Assembly: GCA_037131655.1 (NCBI GenBank) | Contig: JBAXQP010000125.1 | Span: 1-7,925, forward strand | Reading direction: 5' to 3' | DNA: 7,925 nt | Source: a bacterium | GTDB taxonomy: Bacteria; Armatimonadota; Fimbriimonadia; Fimbriimonadales; JBAXQP01 | In this document: one piece after another, positions 6,627-7,925 of the stretch | Layout: each line of letters opens with the position of its first letter | Numbering within the stretch: position 1 is the first letter of the stretch | The notes under the pieces: generated by a model | Told to the model about the DNA's origin: nothing | Databases searched by the model: none | What the model saw: only the letters and a program-made list of their open reading frames with translations | Program-made: the position numbers and the translations under genes

Positions 6627-7625
6627 TTATTTGACACTTTTTGAAATTGCGTGTAGTTGGTTGAAAGGCTCTTCAGGAATATGGCCGTTTGGCTCAAAAT
6701 AGGTATCCCATGTGACAACCCCACCCTTAGATACGATGCGCTTTGTGACATCGATTACCTGCTCACCAGTAAATCGCATCCTATCAGTCCAATACCACCA
6801 ACAGCTTAGATAGCTTAGCATTTGACACTGCGCCTGCTCGATCCATCTGCCGGGGCATTGAACGTTCAATGGTGTATCCATTTCACCAGCAGTATAGTCT
6901 TCGTGCTCTGTCATAGTAATGATCGGATCGAGAACGCCTGGATTGAAGGAAATTAGGCTGTTAGAATTACCGGAACGGGCGGCGGCTGCAAAACTAGCAA
7001 AATTCGGAGGGGATTCATGGCGATACATAGCATCGGCATGATAGCACCCATCAAACCACCAACCGGCTACTTTGTCTCCCCATCGTTCTGACCATTCTCG
7101 GATGATGCTCTCCCATTTAACTTGGAATTCAGAGTTGCGAAAGTCGCCTTTTTGCCACTCAAGCGCTTCTTTCGCAGCTTCATCATAATGCGGCGCGCCG
7201 GATGGGAGGTAAACCATTAACTTGATACCCTTGGGGGTAAGCGCCTTATAGAGATCGCTTATCAGATCGCGTTCAGAGCATTTGCTGGGGTTAATTCCGA
7301 CGATTTCATCATAAGTGCGGCTTGGCGAGCAGTAAAAGCCGGAATTCTGGCCGATTGTGATGAAGTAGTAACCGGCGTTAAGTTCTTCAAGCTGCTTTGC
7401 TAAAGCAGCGACATCAAAGTTATCGACATACTTATTCCAGTCTCTTACTGTTAGGCTCATGCCGAAATCGGCACGTAGTTTGAAGACAAAATCAGGCCTA
7501 CCTACTGTAGCTCTCAAATCATTCCAGACCTCATCCGGCATAAATGCGCGATAGACGGCTGTGTCTGCAAGAAAATGATGAAACACGCCCCATTTAGCTT
7601 CCTTTAACCAATCCGTACGATGCAT
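6627..7625 (-). CDS. GH29 (alpha-L-fucosidase)-like protein with altered substrate pocket
   Basis: This 332-residue protein has the catalytic (beta/alpha)8 barrel of glycoside hydrolase family 29. It opens with WLKEAKWGVFHHF (6-18), equivalent to the family's WFxxAKFGIFIHWG, keeping the His at 17. WFDG at 190-193 gives Asp192 as candidate nucleophile, and EDYTAGE (242-248) gives Glu248 as candidate acid/base; their spacing fits the family. It ends with SKGGVV and NGHIPEEPFNQLHAI, matching the SKGGNLLLNVGPxxDGxIPxE region. The oddity is QNSGF (93-97) where classical enzymes have HHDGF, whose two His bind fucose; the LLLNVGP stretch is also replaced. Classical GH29 proteins usually carry a C-terminal beta-sandwich, absent here. 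There is no signal peptide, so it acts inside the cell. ATG at 7625 follows GAGG with a 4-nt gap. First gene of the leftward operon. It may be a glycosidase for another sugar or a non-hydrolytic relative; family fairly sure, activity not. Confidence 0.75.
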   Translation of the reverse strand: MHRTDWLKEAKWGVFHHFLADTAVYRAFMPDEVWNDLRATVGRPDFVFKLRADFGMSLTVRDWNKYVDNFDVAALAKQLEELNAGYYFITIGQNSGFYCSPSRTYDEIVGINPSKCSERDLISDLYKALTPKGIKLMVYLPSGAPHYDEAAKEALEWQKGDFRNSEFQVKWESIIREWSERWGDKVAGWWFDGCYHADAMYRHESPPNFASFAAAARSGNSNSLISFNPGVLDPIITMTEHEDYTAGEMDTPLNVQCPGRWIEQAQCQMLSYLSCWWYWTDRMRFTGEQVIDVTKRIVSKGGVVTWDTYFEPNGHIPEEPFNQLHAISKSVK

Positions 7626-7694
7626 AAACCCTCACTTCCCAAACAATAAAGTCAATTGTACCGCTTGGATCCTATACGGGGTAATATAAATTTA
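7626..7694. promoter_or_regulatory. Divergent intergenic region between GH29-like and PAP2-like genes
   Basis: These 69 bp separate two outward-facing starts, so they should hold the promoter of the leftward operon and that of the rightward gene, unless the promoters lie inside the coding regions. TAATAT at 7682-7687 (+) resembles a -10 box; the nearest TTGTAC (7656-7661) is 20 bp upstream, too far to be good. No convincing operator palindrome or riboswitch-like structure was seen. Confidence 0.4.
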
Positions 7695-7925
7695 ATGGAA
7701 GGTCCTCGACATCTCGATAACATTCTTTATGTTGCGTTTCAGCAACACTTTCACTACCCTTGGCTAGCCATACCCATGTGGATTATTACGAGCTTGGGGT
7801 TGGGACATATTCAACTTATTATTATCGCAGGGTTAGCGTTTTGTTCCTATTGGCGGCGCTTCATATTCTGGCCTGCCATAGCTGCCTTTGCCTCTAGCGG
7901 TCTTGCATCAATAGTCATAAAGAAA
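7695..7925 (+). CDS. PAP2-like membrane phosphatase, N-terminal part (cut by window end)
   Basis: A forward frame is open from ATG at 7695 to the last base (77 codons, no stop), upstream stop TAA at 7647-7649. The peptide contains HLDNILYVAFQQHFHYP followed by MWIITSLGLGHIQL, two hydrophobic segments (about 24-50 and 57-75) separated by a YWRRF loop, and ends in SIVIKK. This matches the N terminus of PAP2 (phosphatidic acid phosphatase type 2) membrane proteins: LDxxL start, a P-containing ITxLG helix, and a helix ending in LxxxLK just before the catalytic KxxxxxxRP motif. The catalytic motifs lie beyond the window, so activity (undecaprenyl-diphosphate or lipid phosphatase) cannot be judged. 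No strong Shine-Dalgarno is visible; GGGG at 7678-7681 is 13 nt away. Its direction is opposite to the GRE operon, so it is probably not part of that pathway. Confidence 0.7.
   Translation, partial: MEGPRHLDNILYVAFQQHFHYPWLAIPMWIITSLGLGHIQLIIIAGLAFCSYWRRFIFWPAIAAFASSGLASIVIKK

Overview
The window reads as chromosomal DNA from a bacterium of moderate GC that lives, at least part of the time, without oxygen. The anaerobic signature is two tandem glycyl radical enzymes (GREs), whose backbone radical is destroyed by oxygen. I cannot place the species. The mix of a receiver-PAS-GGDEF signalling protein, GREs, a fucosidase-like protein and a PAP2-type membrane protein occurs in many environmental anaerobes.

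Layout, left to right. Positions 1-153 hold no convincing gene but a possible promoter. A 51-codon ORF (154-309, +), not previously known to me, follows a good Shine-Dalgarno and overlaps by 4 nt (ATGA) the start of a 462-residue diguanylate cyclase (306-1694, +). That protein has a degenerate receiver, a PAS domain and an intact GGEEF catalytic domain. Converging on it from the right is the 3' end of a leftward cluster: first a broken remnant of an IS630-family transposase (about 1741-1978, -), then GRE-A (1994-4276, -), GRE-B (4290-6578, -) and a GH29/alpha-L-fucosidase-like protein (6627-7625, -). A rightward PAP2-like membrane protein starts at 7695 and is cut by the window end.

The leftward genes are probably one operon, transcribed GH29-like, then GRE-B, then GRE-A, with gaps of 48 and 13 bp. 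Both GREs keep the radical glycine near the C terminus (Gly735 and Gly737) and the active-site Cys409 with Glu411 in a GCQE motif. That is the Cys-x-Glu arrangement of eliminase-type GREs (diol, glycerol and hydroxyproline dehydratases, choline lyase). Their N-terminal halves look unlike the characterised enzymes I know, so the substrate is open. The two paralogs align without gaps for about 620 residues, yet two patches (about 101-140 and 421-490) have diverged sharply, which suggests different substrates. The radical SAM activase that GREs need is not in the window.

The GH29-like protein keeps the fold motifs and a candidate nucleophile, but the His-His pair that contacts fucose in classical GH29 enzymes is Gln-Asn here. 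A reasonable but unproven model is a sugar-catabolic operon in which a cytoplasmic glycosidase-like enzyme feeds a compound to one or two radical eliminases. The cyclic-di-GMP gene and the PAP2 gene are probably unrelated neighbours.
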